DNA of 64,000 nucleotides from Carya illinoinensis (GCF_018687715.1 NC_056762.1:44385520-44449519), one strand, 5' to 3'. Positions 1-13,600 are shown, numbered from the stretch's first letter. Notes: generated from the sequence alone by a model not told the origin. Made by a program: numbers and translations.

Positions 1-2311
1 CAGATGCCTTTGTCATGGCTATTTTCTTAATTAATAGACTTCCAACTCCAGTTTTAAGCAATAAGTCACCATTTGAGGTTCTATTTCATTAAAAACCAGA
101 TTATATGTTTCTAAAGACATTTGGGTGTCAATGTTGGCCTATTCTTCAGCCATATAATAAACACAAAATCAATTTCAAATCACTTCCGTGTGTGTTTCTT
201 GGCTATAGCTCCTCTCACCATGACTATCTTTGTTTTCATGTTCTCACTGCCAAAATGTATGTTTCCAGGAATGTATTGTTCAATGAAAACACATTCCCAT
301 TTTGTGTGTCTTCCATGAGCCCACCTACTCACAATTGGTCCACTCCATCTCATGCACTCTTACCATTTTCCTCTCCCAATCTTGGGCCTTCATAGCACCC
401 TTACTCCTCTCAACCCAGCTCCATTTCCCTATCAATTACCAACTCCACTCTACAGACACCTCACGGCCCTGGCCCAAATAATCCTTCATCTCTGACTCAT
501 ATCAATCCCATCCTTAGAAACAATCCTTTAGAAACAAGCCCATCATTCGAATTAGACACAAGCCCATCATCTGAAGCCTCAACTTTGAAACAAAGCCCGC
601 CCTCTGCTTCCCCTAGGGCAAAATCTCCCTCATCTTCCCCAGACTCACCTCTCCCCATTGAATACCCAGCCCCAAACACTCACCCCATGCAAACCAGAGC
701 CAAATCAAACAAACCTTATCCCAAAATAAGAACAGACGGCACCATTTCCTGGCCTTTACCTCATGTTCATATGACTGCCATCCCAGATGAACCTACCTCT
801 GTTATCGAAGCTTCAAAATTTTCAGAATGGAGACATGCAATGCAGCTCAAATTCGATGCGCTCATGTCCACCAACACTTGGTCATTGGTTCCCCCTGCCT
901 CAAACCCGAATCTTGTTGGCTATAGATGGATATTCAAAGCCAAGCTTCTGTCAAATGGCTCTATTGAAAGGAGAAAAGCACGACTTGTAGCCAAGGGCGA
1001 CAGTCAACTTGAGGTCTTGGACTACAACAAAACGCTCAGTCCTGTGGTGAAACCCACTTCAATCAGGTTAGTTCTATCAATTGCCATTTCCTCTAGTTGG
1101 CCGATACAATAATTAGATGTCCAAAATGCATTTCTACATGGGACATTTGATGAACAAGTTTTTATGACTTAGCCACCTTGGTTTGTATGCCCTCAGTTTC
1201 CTCATTATGTCTACAAGCTCAACAGAGCTTTATATGGCCTTAAACAGGCTCCACGAGCGTGGTATGTGCGATTGAGTTCTCAGTTGCTTGAATTGGGTTT
1301 TATTGTTTACAAATTCGATACATCGTTGTTTATATACAGGCATCACTTTGTGGTTGTATTTTCGTGTACGTGGATGATATCGTGCTTACTGGCTTAAATT
1401 CGGATGTTCTAACTCATATCATTTCAGTTTTAAGCATTGATTTTCCTATTAAAGACCTAGGATCTTTACATTATTTTTTAGGACTTGAATGCAATCGTAC
1501 CATCACTAGACTAAAGTTATCTCAAAGGAAATACATTTTGGAATTACTCAAAAAGACAAATATGTTGAATTGAAAGCCTGTAGGCAGTCCCATGTCCCCT
1601 TCCACCAAGTTATCTGCCTTTGATTCAACTTCTGTGGAAGATCCCTCTTTTTATCGAAGTATAGTAGGAAGTTTGCAGTACTTATTATTTATGAGGCTTG
1701 ATCTTGCCTTCTCTATCAACCGTGTGTGCCAGTTTATGCATTCTCTATGTTTATCTCATTGGTAAAGTGTTAAAAGAATTTTACGGTACCTAAAACACAC
1801 ATTGGACTATGGTCTCTGGATTACACCTTCTCCCCTTTTTTCTCTGGCTGCTTCAGACTGGGCTAGCTGTCCAGATAGAAAATCAACTGGTGGCTATTGT
1901 GTCTTTTATGGCAAGAACTTGGTTTCATGGAGTTCAAAGAAGCAATCAACTATAGCTAGATCAAGTACGGAGGCAGAATATAAGGCTCTAGCTCATGCTA
2001 CTTGTGAACTGTTGTGGCTGCAATCACTCCTATCTGAGTTAGGCATATTTTTGACAAAACCTCATACTCTTTACTGTGACAATTTGGGGGCAAATTACCT
2101 CTCTATGAATCCAATGATGCACTCCAATACCAAATATGTTGATATTGACTATCACTTTGTTCAGGATCGTATTCAAGCAAAGGCTCTTCAAGTTTCCTTT
2201 CTATCACGTAAGGATCAACTTTTTGATATATTTACAAAACCACTGTCAACCACGAGATTTTCAACATCGAGATCGAGCCTCACTATTCTTCCAAATATGC
2301 TTGGCTCGTAG
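1..2311 (+). pseudogene. Ty1/copia polyprotein remnant (integrase C-term, RT, RNase H)
   Basis: This is a decayed copia pol gene that enters from the left edge. Around 1-395 is the integrase C-terminal region, with a stop codon near 90 and the FLGYSS motif. Reverse transcriptase runs from about 585 to 1573: the RVT_2 start (GYRWIFKAKL), [11 protein letters not shown] near 1230 and an intact catalytic YVDD at about 1365. RNase H runs from about 1802 to 2311, with DRKSTGG, SSTEAEYKAL and the terminal DIFTKPLS. In-frame stops near 1110, 1170 and 1572, plus frame changes, split it into at least four pieces, so it cannot make a polyprotein. The family is certain. The 5' LTR, gag and protease lie outside the window. 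Confidence 0.93.
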
Positions 2312-2314
2312 GGG

Positions 2315-2565
2315 TGTACTAGCAGTGATCAAATTACCTCAAAGACAGGCACCTCATCTGCACATTCAAAGGACGTGCTAAGCCAGAATCCTCTAAAATA
2401 ATTCTGTTATACATGTGTCATCTTATTACTTGTAATTCTGAAATATTAGTACAAAGAATATTCTCACTTGATGTATATAAATACTCACTTTGTAGCAAAT
2501 ACGATGGCATGAAAAGGAAACAATTCCTTTCAATCTTACTCTGCTTTATTTGTGTTTAATAATGT
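2315..2565 (+). repeat. Probable 3' LTR of the first copia remnant
   Basis: Just after the RNase H stop there is a short G-rich tract and then a TG-initiated sequence, where a copia 3' LTR should begin. A TATA-like stretch (TATATAAATA) sits near 2476. With no second LTR in the window the right boundary cannot be fixed, so the end given is a guess. From about 2570 to 3009 I see only AT-rich DNA with no gene. Confidence 0.45.
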
Positions 2566-3014
2566 TAAACGGTCATATAAAAGTATAAACTCATATAGTT
2601 TAGACTTTTCTTAGATCATTCCATTTGTAGAGCCAAACTCTAAAAACTTACAGAATCCTCCTCATTAGATGATAATGCATGTGGCATAAATATGTCTGTG
2701 AACAATGTATCCTCTCATCCTTGTTTTGTAACGAACATGCAGATGTAAAAAGTGCACTTTCTATAACAAAGTCATCAACACAACAATTTGCTACCAATCT
2801 CTTCATTTGCTCTTCACACAAGGGAAATAAAACTCTACTTCTATGATAAAGAATGAAGGGGGCACAATGAGCTTAAACTTCCTCTTAGTACCTTTGACTG
2901 AGGTGTTTTCTGTCTGCAAAACTAGCCATTAGCTTCTCTGCATTGAGGTTGTTTTTGTATACATTGAAAATAGCACCAGGATGGATGATAGATAGAACAG
3001 GCAGATATGCAAAC

Positions 3015-3248
3015 TATTGAAATTAATGTGTTCATCTTGATTAAATAATTTCATCATCATTTTTTTTAAAGAGAAGTTAATGTAATGCTTTAATTATTGG
3101 TAGTTACATTCTATGTATTTGATCTGAAGACTCAAAAATGAACTTATATAAAGTTCAGCTATTATGATGTAATTTACTGATGGGTTATTGAAAGAGACTA
3201 GAAGATACGTACTTTACTTTTCAAGTTAATTTCTCTTCATCTTCAATA
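3015..3248 (+). repeat. 5' LTR of copia element
   Basis: This is the direct repeat partner of 7199-7431. It is bounded on the left by target duplication CAAAC and on the right by the primer-binding site beginning at 3251. It contains the TATATAAAG stretch expected of the LTR promoter near 3146. Confidence 0.93.
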
Positions 3249-3339
3249 GGTGGTACTAGAGTAGGTTCGATCTATTTAAGGTCGAATAATTTCAAGTTTT
3301 GGAGCCACAGCACTAGTTCACATCTTCAATGGAGAGGGT

Positions 3340-6300
3340 TATAATTACTGGAGTATAAAAATGAAGACTTTCTTCATTTCTCAAGATCTGTGGGAAGTAA
3401 TAGAGAAAGGAGTTACCACTCCAGTTGAAGGACAATCAACAGCAGTCCAAGAACAATTAAAGTCTGAGCAGCAGAAAAATGCAAAGGCTTTATTTGTTCT
3501 TCAACAGGCAGTGAGTGATTCTATGTTTCCCATATTGATGAGAGCTACAACCTCAAAGCAAGCTTGGGATATTTTACAATTGGAATTCCAAGAAAATGCA
3601 AAGGTAAGATTTATCAAACTTCAAGGCTTGAGAAGAGAGTTAGAGAGTTTTAAAATGAAAGAATCTGAAAGTGTGAAAGAGTACTCTTCTAGATTAATCG
3701 AACTGGTTAATTAGATGAGGACTTATGGGGAAGAAATCATTGATCAACTTGTTGTTTAGAAAATTTTAATTAGTCTTATAGAAAAATATGATCATGTTGT
3801 TGTCAAGTAGAATAATCTAAGGATTTAACTACTCTAACAATCACTGAATTGATGGGATCCTTGCAAGCACATGAATGGAGAGTTGAGAGAAGATTTGAAG
3901 AGTCTTTAGAAAATGCATTCCAATCAAAAGTGAATGTAAAATTTTAAAAGTCAAAAGATTTGAAAAGGCAAGGCCAGAATTCATCAAAAAAATGAGAGAA
4001 AACTTGGAAAGAGGAAAAGAAGAAAGGAAAACATAAAGAATTTTCACCTTGTGGAATATGTAAAAAGACAAAGTATGTTGGAAATGATTGTTTTCATGAA
4101 GGAAAACCTTAGTGCACGCATTGTAAAAGGTTTGGCCATGTTGAAAAAGATAGCATAATCAAAACCAATCAACAAGCAAATTATACAGAAGAAAAGAATG
4201 AAGGGCATATGTTCTTTGCTTGTCAAGCCACATCAACAATGCTAGCAACATTTGGTTTATTGATAGTGGATGCAATAACCATATGGCAGTAGATGAAGAC
4301 ATCTTCTCACAACTTGATGAATCTATCAAAACAAGAGTTAAAATGGGAAATAGAGATATGATGGAGTCCAAAGGGAAGGGAACGGTAGCCATTCAAACAA
4401 GAAAATGTAGAAAATCTATTAAAGATGTTTTGCTTGTTCCTTCTTTAGAACAAAACTTGTTGAGTGTTGGTCAGATGATTCAAAATGCTTTGCACTTTGA
4501 AGATAGTATATGTCAAATTTTTTATAACAAAAGTAATCTAAAGATAGCTGAAATTAAAATGGAATGCAATAGGAATTTTCCTATTCATTGGCAGCATCCT
4601 AAAGCTATGAGTGCTAAAGTTAATCATTACACTCTATGGCATCAAAGGTTTGAGCATTATAGTTATGATGCCTTGAGACAGCTGCATCAGAAAGAGATGA
4701 TCAATGACTTGCCATTAGTGCAAGAACAGAAGGCTGTTTGTGAAGGATGCATGCTTGGAAAGCAACACAAAAAATCCTTCCCATCTGAAAGTACATGGAG
4801 GGCCAACAAACCATTGCAATTGGTTCACTCGGATGTGTGTGGTTCAATGAGAACACCATCACAGAATCAAAACAGGTACTTTCTTTTGTTTATTGTTGAT
4901 TATACAAGGATGACTTGGGTTTATTTCTTGAAGGAAAAATCAAAAGTGTTGGGGATCTTCAAGAAATTCAAACTAGCAGTTGAAACAAACTTTGAGAAGT
5001 GCCAGAGGCACAGAATATAACTCTCAACTATTTGACAAATTCTGTGAAGAAGAAGGCCTGGAACATCAGCTCAAGTTTTTGTATACACTCCTCAGCAAAA
5101 TGGAGTGTGAGAAAGAAAAAATAGAACCGTGATGGAAATGGCCAAATCAATCTTATTGGAGAAAGGTGTACCTACAAAATTCTGGTCTAAAGCAGTCAAT
5201 ACTGCTATGTATTTGTTGAATAGATGTCTTACAAGTGCACTGCCTGACAAAACTCCATATGAAGCCTGGTATGGTAGAAAACCATTAGCAAGCTACTTAA
5301 AAGTGTTTGGTTGAATCTGTGTTGTACATGTTCCAACTCAAAGGAGACACAAGTTAGAGGAGAAATCTCAAGAGGGAATTTTTCTGGGATATAGTACTCA
5401 GTCAAAAGGTTATAGAGTCTACAATCTAGAAACAAAAAAAATTGATTATAAGTTGAGATGTACGAATGGATGAAGAAGCTTTTGGGGATTGGGAAATAAG
5501 CAAAGTCTCCAAGAAGACTACCTCAGTTCCAATTGACAACTCAGAACTAGATCAAAATGTTCAAGTTGATGATACAAGTTATACAACTGAACTTTCAGAT
5601 AGTTCAAATGATTCACCACCAAGGAGGCTTAGATCATTGAATGAAATATATTAAAGCTATAATTTTCTGTCACTAGAACCTGAGAATAATGCAGCAGCCT
5701 CTAAAGAAGAAGTGTAGGTCAAAGCAATGGAGGAAGAAATAAGAATGATCAAGCAAAATGATACTTAGGTATTAGTTGATCTTCCTGCATAAAAGTAGGT
5801 CATTGGAGTGAAGTGGGTCTACAAAACCAAGTTGAATCCTGATAAATCAGTTCAGAAGTATAAGACTAGACTGGTTATGAAAGGGTATGCTCAACAGTTT
5901 GGAAGAGACTACAATGAAACCTTTGCACCTGTTGTAAGGTTAGACACAATCAGGACCTTGATAGCATTGGCAGCCAAGAAAAAAATGAAAAATCTTCCAG
6001 TTAGATGTGAAGTCTGCTTTCTTAAATAGAGAGTTACAAGAAGAGGTGTATGTAAGCCAACCAAAGGGGTTTATTTAAGAGGCTGGAAAAGTGTTGAGAT
6101 TAAAGAAGGCATTGTATGGCCTAAAACAAGCACCTCGAGCCTGGTATAGGAAGATAGATGGTTATTTTCTTGACCAAGGATTCCCAAGGAGCAAAAGTAA
6201 ACATACACTCCACACAAAACACCAAGGAGCTGCTGATATATTAATTGTTTCTTTGTATGTTAATGATTTAATCTTTACAGGAAAGAATATCAAGGTCATT

Positions 6301-7140
6301 GAAAGTTCTAAAGAAAATGAAAATTTTTGAAATGCGTGACCTTGGTATGATGCATTATTTTTTGGGAATGGAAGTATGTCAAGTGGATGATGGTATCTTC
6401 ATTCCACAAAGAAAATACACTGATGAAATACTGTCAAAGTTCAAAATGCTCCGGTGTAAAGCAGTGGCAACTCCTCTGGTTGCAAGAGAAAAGTCCCAGA
6501 AGGATGAGGAGTTAAAAAGGCTGATCTTGCTCTTTTTAGGAGTTTAGTTGGCAATCTTCTTTACTTAACTGCAACAAGACCAAATATAATGTTTACTACA
6601 AGCTTACTGTCAAGATTTATGCAAGAACCCAACCAAGTTCATTTTGGTGCAGGAAAAAGAATCCTCAGATACTTGCAGGGAACTATTAATCATGGCATTT
6701 GATTCAAGCATTGTCCAGAAAGAAAACTGATTGGTTATACTGATAGTGATTGGGCAGGCTCAGTGGATGATTTGAAGAGCACTTTAGGTTTTTGTTTTAA
6801 CCATGGCTCGCGAGTATTTTTATGGGGTTCAAGGAAACGGAAATGTGTAGCTCAATCCATTGTTCAAGCCGAATATGTTGCAGCTGCAGGTGCTGCAAAT
6901 CAAGCTATTTGGCTTACTAGAAGTTTGGAAGACATGGGAGAGAAGCACTTGAAATCTGTTGAGATCTATTGTGACAACAAGTCTGCAATTGCCATTGCCA
7001 AGAATCCTGTTTTTCATAATAGGATCAAGTACATTGCAATTATGTATCACTACTTAAGGGAAGTTGAAGCTAGTATAGAGATTCAATTAAAGCACTAAAG
7101 AACAACTTTCAGACATCTTCACCAAAGCTTTGCCGAGGGA
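3340..7140 (+). pseudogene. Copia gag-pol of the 3015-7431 element, many stops
   Basis: Gag (UBN2-type) is at 3361-3714. A CCHC-like zinc knuckle lies near 4110, with its last cysteine apparently replaced (CTHCKRFGHVEKDS). The aspartic protease motif (DSGCNNHM) is near 4265. GAG-pre-integrase (CEGCMLGKQHKKSF) is near 4740, followed by the integrase core (LVHSDVCG) near 4820. RT runs from about 5800 to 6550, and its catalytic box reads YVND near 6257, so the first catalytic Asp is lost. RNase H is at about 6720-7098. Numerous stops and frame breaks (for example at 3715, 5018, 5312 and 6028) make it non-functional. Confidence 0.92.
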
Positions 7141-7198
7141 CAGATTTTAGATGTTAAGGACCATGTTGGGAATTTCAGACAAACACATTAAGGAGGAG

Positions 7199-7431
7199 TA
7201 TTGAACTAATGTGTTCATCTTGATTAAATAAGTTCACCATCATTTTTTTTAAAGAGAAGTTAATGTAATGCTTTAATTACTACTAGTTACATTCTATTTA
7301 TTTGATCTAAAGAGTGAAAAATGAACTTATATAAAGTTCAGCTATTATGATGTAATTTACTGATGAATTATTGAAAGACATAAGGAGATACGTACTCCAT
7401 TTTTCAAGTTAATTTCTCTTCATCTTCAACA
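7199..7431 (+). repeat. 3' LTR of copia element
   Basis: This is the direct repeat partner of 3015-3248. It follows the polypurine tract AAGGAGGAG and is followed by the second CAAAC copy at 7432-7436. Confidence 0.93.
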
Positions 7432-7436
7432 CAAAC

Positions 7437-7856
7437 TATACATCCACGTTTTGAGTGAAAACAATATGCTTAAAAGCAATCGATTATATGATTGGTTCCA
7501 TATTCATATATAATATGATCAGAGGAATGTATATTATTTGACAAAAAAGAGAGAAAGCAAAACAGAAAAGAAAATCCAGCTGCAAGAGTAGATGTGAGAC
7601 GTGACTCAATAAAAACGACTGCCCGTTTTCCATCTTCAAAAAGAAAAAATAAATAAAAAGTAAAAACCCACAAAATTAATACGACAAAAAAGAAGCAGAA
7701 TTAGTGAAGCTACAGTAGGAAGCTGAACCAGGGCATGCCCAGCAACAAACAAGAAGATAAACTGAACCTGTGAAGGAAAGAAAAATATTTTTCTTTTCTT
7801 TCTGGTTTAGGGTTTTGGGTATATACTTTCTCTCACATTATTTTTTTTCCTGAAAA
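7437..7856 (+). promoter_or_regulatory. MTERF9 upstream region with telo-box
   Basis: This is the short interval between the copia 3' LTR and the MTERF9 start codon. TTTAGGGTTTT at 7806-7816 is the reverse form of the plant telo-box (AAACCCTAA), which is common near the start of genes for translation and organelle biogenesis. A TATATA stretch follows at about 7821. The promoter is therefore at most about 420 bp of non-transposon DNA unless LTR sequence contributes. Confidence 0.5.
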
Positions 7857-10682
7857 ATGGCATCTTTTCTGTCTCTCTACCCCTTCAATACCACCCCTCC
7901 TTTTTTTTTGAACGTCTTGGACTCCCACTTGATCGTACAGTCTTTCTCATGTTTGATTGGAGAAGGAATTGTTAAGCGGAGGAGCAGCGGGCGCAGGTTT
8001 GAGGTGCGGTCGACGCACTCGAGTCCTAAGATCCTCAAGTCCAACCGGAGGTCGCGCTACGGTCAGGCACTCTCGCCATTTGACACTGATGATGATGAAG
8101 AAGAAGACGACGACGACGACGTGGTGGAGGATGATTGGTCCTCGCCCAATGTGAGCTTACTTCCGCTGCCTACTTGTAACTGTTTTCCTTCCTTTTATAA
8201 GCATAATTTTGTTTTAGTTCTCTTCTTTACTGGCGAAAGATGAAAACGAAAAAGCATTTAAGACTTTCTGCGTCCTAGTTAAGATTCGACTCTGCGCTTT
8301 TTGGAAGCTCTCTTCACAGTTCTGGGTTTTCTAATCAAATTATTCGAAAGAGTCGACTTTTCCTTTTTACGAACTTTGTTCTTTTGCTCCTCTCGCAAGA
8401 ACAAATTTTCAACTCTTTCAAAGTAATTGCTACTGCTTTTAGAAGTAGAACTTCTTTTTGATTCGTGCTTAGAAAGCATAAGATTTTTTACTCTGAAATT
8501 TTGTGCTAATTAAAATCAGACCGACTGTACTTTCTTTATATGTTGATTTCTGGCCACTGGAACTAATCGAACTGCTATAATAATAATAAAAAGGACAGTT
8601 AGATCTTACTTCGGACCCATTTTGGATTAGGAGCTATATCGAGCCAAATGGTTTGTATTAGACTTGTATCAGTGTGGGTTTGCTTGAGCGTTTACAACTA
8701 TTTTGTATTGACGACTCCTATTTAGCCAGTGGCCATATTCACAATCATGGAGAATTATTGCTTTTGTTGTCGTTTGAACATCCAACCCAAAACAGTTGTG
8801 GGGTTCCTCTAACCCTGATGATCCAGCCAAAAGAAAAATGGCCAAATGGTCCTGGCACGTGGAATCTAAGAACATGTCAACCAGGCTCTGATCCAAAAGC
8901 TTAAGCCTGTAGGTGGACAGGCCTATGCTTAAAAACACCCATAACCATTACACATGGTAAATACATAATCACTTAAGCTCTGCGTTTGCTGGTGTGTCTG
9001 TAGTTGTTATGTGTATGCAGATGCAAAAGGTGATAAAACATGCCACTTTGATTTTCTGACATGTTTTGATATTAATGTGATGTCTCTACAGGATGACTTT
9101 GCGGAAACTGCAGAATTTGATGTTAATGGAAAGAGAGTAAAGTCCCAGAACAGACATAAAACAAGAAAAGGTAACCAGAGACAATCAGAAAAAGACCGGG
9201 GTATCAGATCATCCATGTTTGGACAAAACCTCAAAGTTGATGAAGACCAATTGTATGTGAGAAATGGCAAGAGCACCTTCCAAAGGAGTGACATTGGAGA
9301 TTGCTATCATGATTCAAAGAAAACAGAGGAAGTCAGATCCTTGGACATGAATGGCAGAGGGAAGGTAAGTGTACGTTAACATGATAGGCTGTCAAGTTTA
9401 AATTTGAACTGTACTGACATGGCGAAAAAACATTATACATGTTGTCTTTGATTACAGATGATGACAAGGAAATCTATGGAGGGCAAATATCCTCAGCTCT
9501 ATGAAGAAATAGATTTGGATAAAAAATGTATGCCCCTTCTTGATTACTTGACCACCTTTGGGCTCAAGGAGTCTCACTTTATCCAGATGTATGAAAGGCA
9601 CATGCCTTCCCTTCAAATTAATGTGTGTTCCGCTCAAGAAAGGTTGGAATACTTGTTGAGTGTTGGTGTCAAACATAGAGATGTGAGAAGAATACTTTTG
9701 AGACAACCACAAATTTTGGAGTACACGGTGGAGAATAATTTGAAGTCCCATGTTGCTTTCTTGATGGGTTTGGGTATTCCAAGTTCCAGAGTAGGCCAGA
9801 TAATTTCAGCTGCTCCCTCTCTGTTTTCTTATAGTGTTGAGAATTCATTGAAACCCACTGTTAGATACTTGGTTGAAGAGGTTGGCATTAAGGAAAAAGA
9901 TTTAGGTAAAGTTATACAACTTAGCCCTCAAATTCTGGTTCAGCGCATTGATATAACATGGAATACTCGTTATATGTTTCTGTCAAAGGAGTTGGGAGCT
10001 CCAAGAGATAACATAGTCAAGATGGTGACAAAACATCCTCAGCTCCTCCATTACAGTATCGATGATGGGTTACTGCCTAGGATCAATTTCTTGAGGGGTA
10101 TTGGGATGGGTGATGCTGACATCTTGAAAATTTTAACGACCCTTACACAGGTTAATTTACTTCTCTATGCATGTTTAAATCTTTGCGAAATTCCTTTTCA
10201 TCCTTTTTAACTGATTGGAATTGCTTGTGTTTGTTTTGGAAAAAACAGTTTAATCTTTCCATACTTACCCTCAACCTTATTCTAGACTTTCTAGGCATAA
10301 TTTTTTCTTCTTTCCTGCTATAAGCATCGGTTTAATTGTCTTTTTTAATTCAATCTGCGTGCAGGTGTTATCTTTGTCACTGGAGGAGAATCTAAAGCCC
10401 AAGTATATGTACTTGATCAACGAACTTCATAATGAGGTGCGTTCATTGACAAAATATCCAATGTACTTAAGTTTGTCTTTGGACCAGAGAATTCGTCCTC
10501 GTCATAGATTCTTGGTTGCACTAAAGAAAGCTCCGAAAGGACCATTTCCTCTCAGTTCACTGGTTCCAACCGATGAGTGCTTTTGTCAACAGTGGGCTGG
10601 AACCAGTTTAGATACATATTTGGCATTTCGGCAGAGACTACTGCTCAAGGAGTTTGCAAAGAAATATGAAAAGAAAGGATAA
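7857..10682 (+). CDS. MTERF9: mTERF family protein, chloroplast MTERF9-like
   Basis: Four exons, 7857-8150, 9092-9364, 9458-10150 and 10365-10682, all phase 0 with GT-AG ends, give a 525-residue protein. Residues 1 to about 55 look like a chloroplast transit peptide. An acidic run of Asp/Glu follows near residues 77-93. The mTERF repeat domain occupies exons 3 and 4, with repeated blocks of the form LLRQPQIL, SAAPSLFSYS, QLSPQILV and KHPQLLHYS. Length, the acidic N-terminus and the C-terminal FCQQWAG segment agree with my memory of Arabidopsis MTERF9 (At5g55580), a nucleoid-associated factor for plastid gene expression and stress response. The reading frame is intact. The first ATG is chosen because it directly precedes the transit-like sequence and follows the telo-box leader. 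Confidence 0.93.
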
Positions 10683-13600
10683 CACACTGCACTCAGGTGT
10701 GGCCTATGTACTTGGTAGAGCAGTCTCGCCATTAACTTCGGCAACCAAAAACTTCTTTTTGCCAATGTTAATGAGGTTTTTCGGTTGAAGTTCATCTTTG
10801 ATTTTTGTAAGCCTCAAGCAAGCAAATGTTGTGCCATGGTTCAAGGATGCGGTATTCAGCACTGTAATTGGCGCTGACGCTAGTCTTATTGCGAAGTTGA
10901 TAGTTATATTCTCATCAAGGGCCTGCTGGGGGTTTTATCTACAAAGTTATGGTAATCTAAAAGCAAGATGACCTTGGAAAACTATGCCTGAGTGAAGGTC
11001 AGCTTTGAATCCTTGAACAAGAAAGTGAATGATAATAGAAACGGATGGTGATATATTCTAATGGCCCTTTGACCTTATGGCACCTCCATCCGTCCCATGT
11101 ATCAGACAGTGTGGGACATCCAGGATCCAATTCTCCTCAGTTACCTAGAAATGAAGATGGTGGATACACGTTGGAGAGGTTTTTTTTTTTCTCCCTAAGC
11201 TGGGTATACGGTGGAGTTGGACTTAGCATTTGAATTTTGATAGTTCCAATGTAAGGTTTTGTTAATGTAAACTGTTTATGTGAGTCTGATCTGGTTATAA
11301 CCTCCCATTTATAAACATTCAATATCCAAAATCATTGAAGTCTACCCTTTTTGATACAGGATAATATTCCTCCATATATATTAGAATATAGAAATTTATT
11401 AATCTTGGCTTCTAATTCCTATGTTATACCTGTACTTCCATAGCCTGTCTGCTAGTATGTGCCCTACGATATGTTGCTTGATTGTCATAGCTGATTTACC
11501 CTGATCTGCTATTAGTTGAGAGAGCTAGTCAGATAACCGCACAATTCGTTCACAAGTATACAATCGATTTGCTGTAACTTTCTTCTCTTACCAATGATCT
11601 GGTGTTGTGGGGTGGATTTGATTTTCTTATCTTTATCAACTTCTTTAAACAGCTGAAAAGACTGAACATTTTCTTTGGGAATTCTATAATCTTTTGATCA
11701 TTACAAAATGCTGTGCAAAACGAATGATCGGTGATTTCGTATGAATTGCTCAGATTAGAGGCATAATTTGAACAGCTATGCGTGAGGATTCTTGTGTTAT
11801 ATTTTTATGTTGCCCGTGATAGTGAAGTGTTAGATAGGTTCTCGTTTTTTACCTAATCGTATGTCTTATTATCAGCTTGATTTGAATTTGTATATGAATC
11901 AATGTGTTCCCAACATAAACAAATACCATCCCTGGTTGCTTGTCTTCCGATGTTTATGAGAGGAAAATACGTAGTCTGCAAACTGCTAGCACAAAGAAGA
12001 GGTTTGGTACATTTGGAACACTGCAGAGTCACTCTCTTTTCAGCAAAAGCATCATCAAGTCATGGCTCCCTTAACAAGGAGGTGATAGAGATGCATATGC
12101 TAGTTCAACTCTTAAAAGGGATTCTCGCTAATAATAAGTCTTCGAGTTGAAGTTGATGCAGCTTGGTTGCCAAGTCTCTCTCTCACACACCTGCTCTCTT
12201 AAAAACCATTAATTTTTCCGAAACTTGCGGTCATGCTTTTGCTCTGAGTTGCCGAAAAGCAGGCCATCCAATAAGGTCCAGCTTGGTAGAAGAATTATAT
12301 CATGCCAAGGGACCCATCAATGGGTGGTGTCATTTTCAAAACAATTATTATATAGAAGGAGATAATGAATGAGACATGGCTGAACAATGCAATTCCTTTT
12401 CTTTTATTATTTTAAATATAGGTACTTGTAAATTACTCCAACTCTATTCCATCTTTATCTTCATTAACTTGTTTTGTCTTGTCAATCATTTTGTGGCTCA
12501 CATCACTACTCATACCTAATCAAATAGATTTTGAACTTTTGCCATAATAATACAAGGCAACTAGTATATTATTATTATTATTATTATTATTAGGATGTCA
12601 CTCTCACAGAATCGTCAATTTCTTGCTTAGCTTTAAGTCACTTCCTAGACCAGGGGCTCCATATCCCGTCGTCTGGGCATTATTATTGTCATCAGCAATT
12701 GATCTCAGTATGCTGATTATTATTTACTCTTTGTACGGATGATTGAGTCAACTCCAGCTGGGCATATTGGCTCATGAGTTAACATATTCGGTTCAGATTT
12801 AGCCAGGTGGAATATCTGGTTGTTAATGTAATTTCATATTTTGGATAATAATGAGCTGCAACCCACCATTGTTGTGCAAGTTTTCTTAGTGGTTGGTGTT
12901 CTGTTCATGGGCAGATCCTTGTCCAGTGCCTCTGTCCTTGAAAACCAAATCGCATGCTCTACCACTTAAAGCGAAATCACTTGGTTTTGCTACAAGGGAT
13001 GTTATGCAAAATCAAGTGGTTTCGAGAAGAAAAATAAAGGGAAAACAAGGCCACGATACAAAAGTAAAACCTAATCCATCACACGAGATTTGGAGATGGA
13101 AGATTGTAATTCTTTCCGATATCAGCAAGGAGAATTGCATCTACAAAACTCCATTTGATTACACAAATGAGATAGAAATATCTTTTTTAAATGTTGAATA
13201 AAATTTTATTATAATATAATTTTTTAATGTTAATTTTGTTTTAAAATTTGAAAAAGTCTTAATTATTTATTATATTTTATATAAAAATTTATAAAAATTA
13301 TAATGATGAGATGAGATGTTTTGAATATCCAAACGGCCCTAAATAAACAGGTATAAAGCTGTTGCTAAACCTTTTTGCTGAAGATATTTCATAAACTGTT
13401 CAGTGTCGTAGAGAATCTAGAACACTTTAAACATTGCATACCTTTTGGTTCCTATCTTCCACTAAAGACTACTAATTACATCCTCTGCTAAATATTCAAA
13501 TCACTTGCCTTCTTTCTGTGATTGAGATTAAGAAACTGTAGAACCTTTTAACATATACTTCTATGTATCATATTCTTCTTCTTTTCTAGTTCCTTCAACC

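Larger units (their letters stand above)
3015..7431 (+). mobile_element. Full-length Ty1/copia LTR retrotransposon (inactive)
   Basis: The element has two LTRs of about 233 bp, each starting TATTGAA. The 5' LTR ends TTCAATA and the 3' LTR ends TTCAACA, so the termini are inverted repeats. The 5-bp target duplication CAAAC flanks it at 3010-3014 and 7432-7436. Two bases after the 5' LTR is TGGTACTAGAG, which resembles the initiator-Met tRNA primer-binding site. AAGGAGGAG abuts the 3' LTR as the polypurine tract. The order gag, protease, integrase, RT, RNase H is copia-type. The LTRs differ at roughly 20 positions, so the insertion is not recent. It sits about 420 bp upstream of the MTERF9 start codon. 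Confidence 0.95.

Noticed and set aside
11902..12372. Two adjacent plus-strand frames of 82 and 69 codons
   Set aside because: No domain, no splice context and ordinary composition for a region downstream of MTERF9; probably chance.
12567..12592. (TTA)n and other microsatellites as a possible regular array such as CRISPR
   Set aside because: Simple sequence repeats without spacers in a eukaryotic genome; no CRISPR-like structure anywhere in the window.
12893..13201. 102-codon plus-strand frame
   Set aside because: Ends inside an AT-rich MITE-like repeat and shows no recognisable family; treated as chance.
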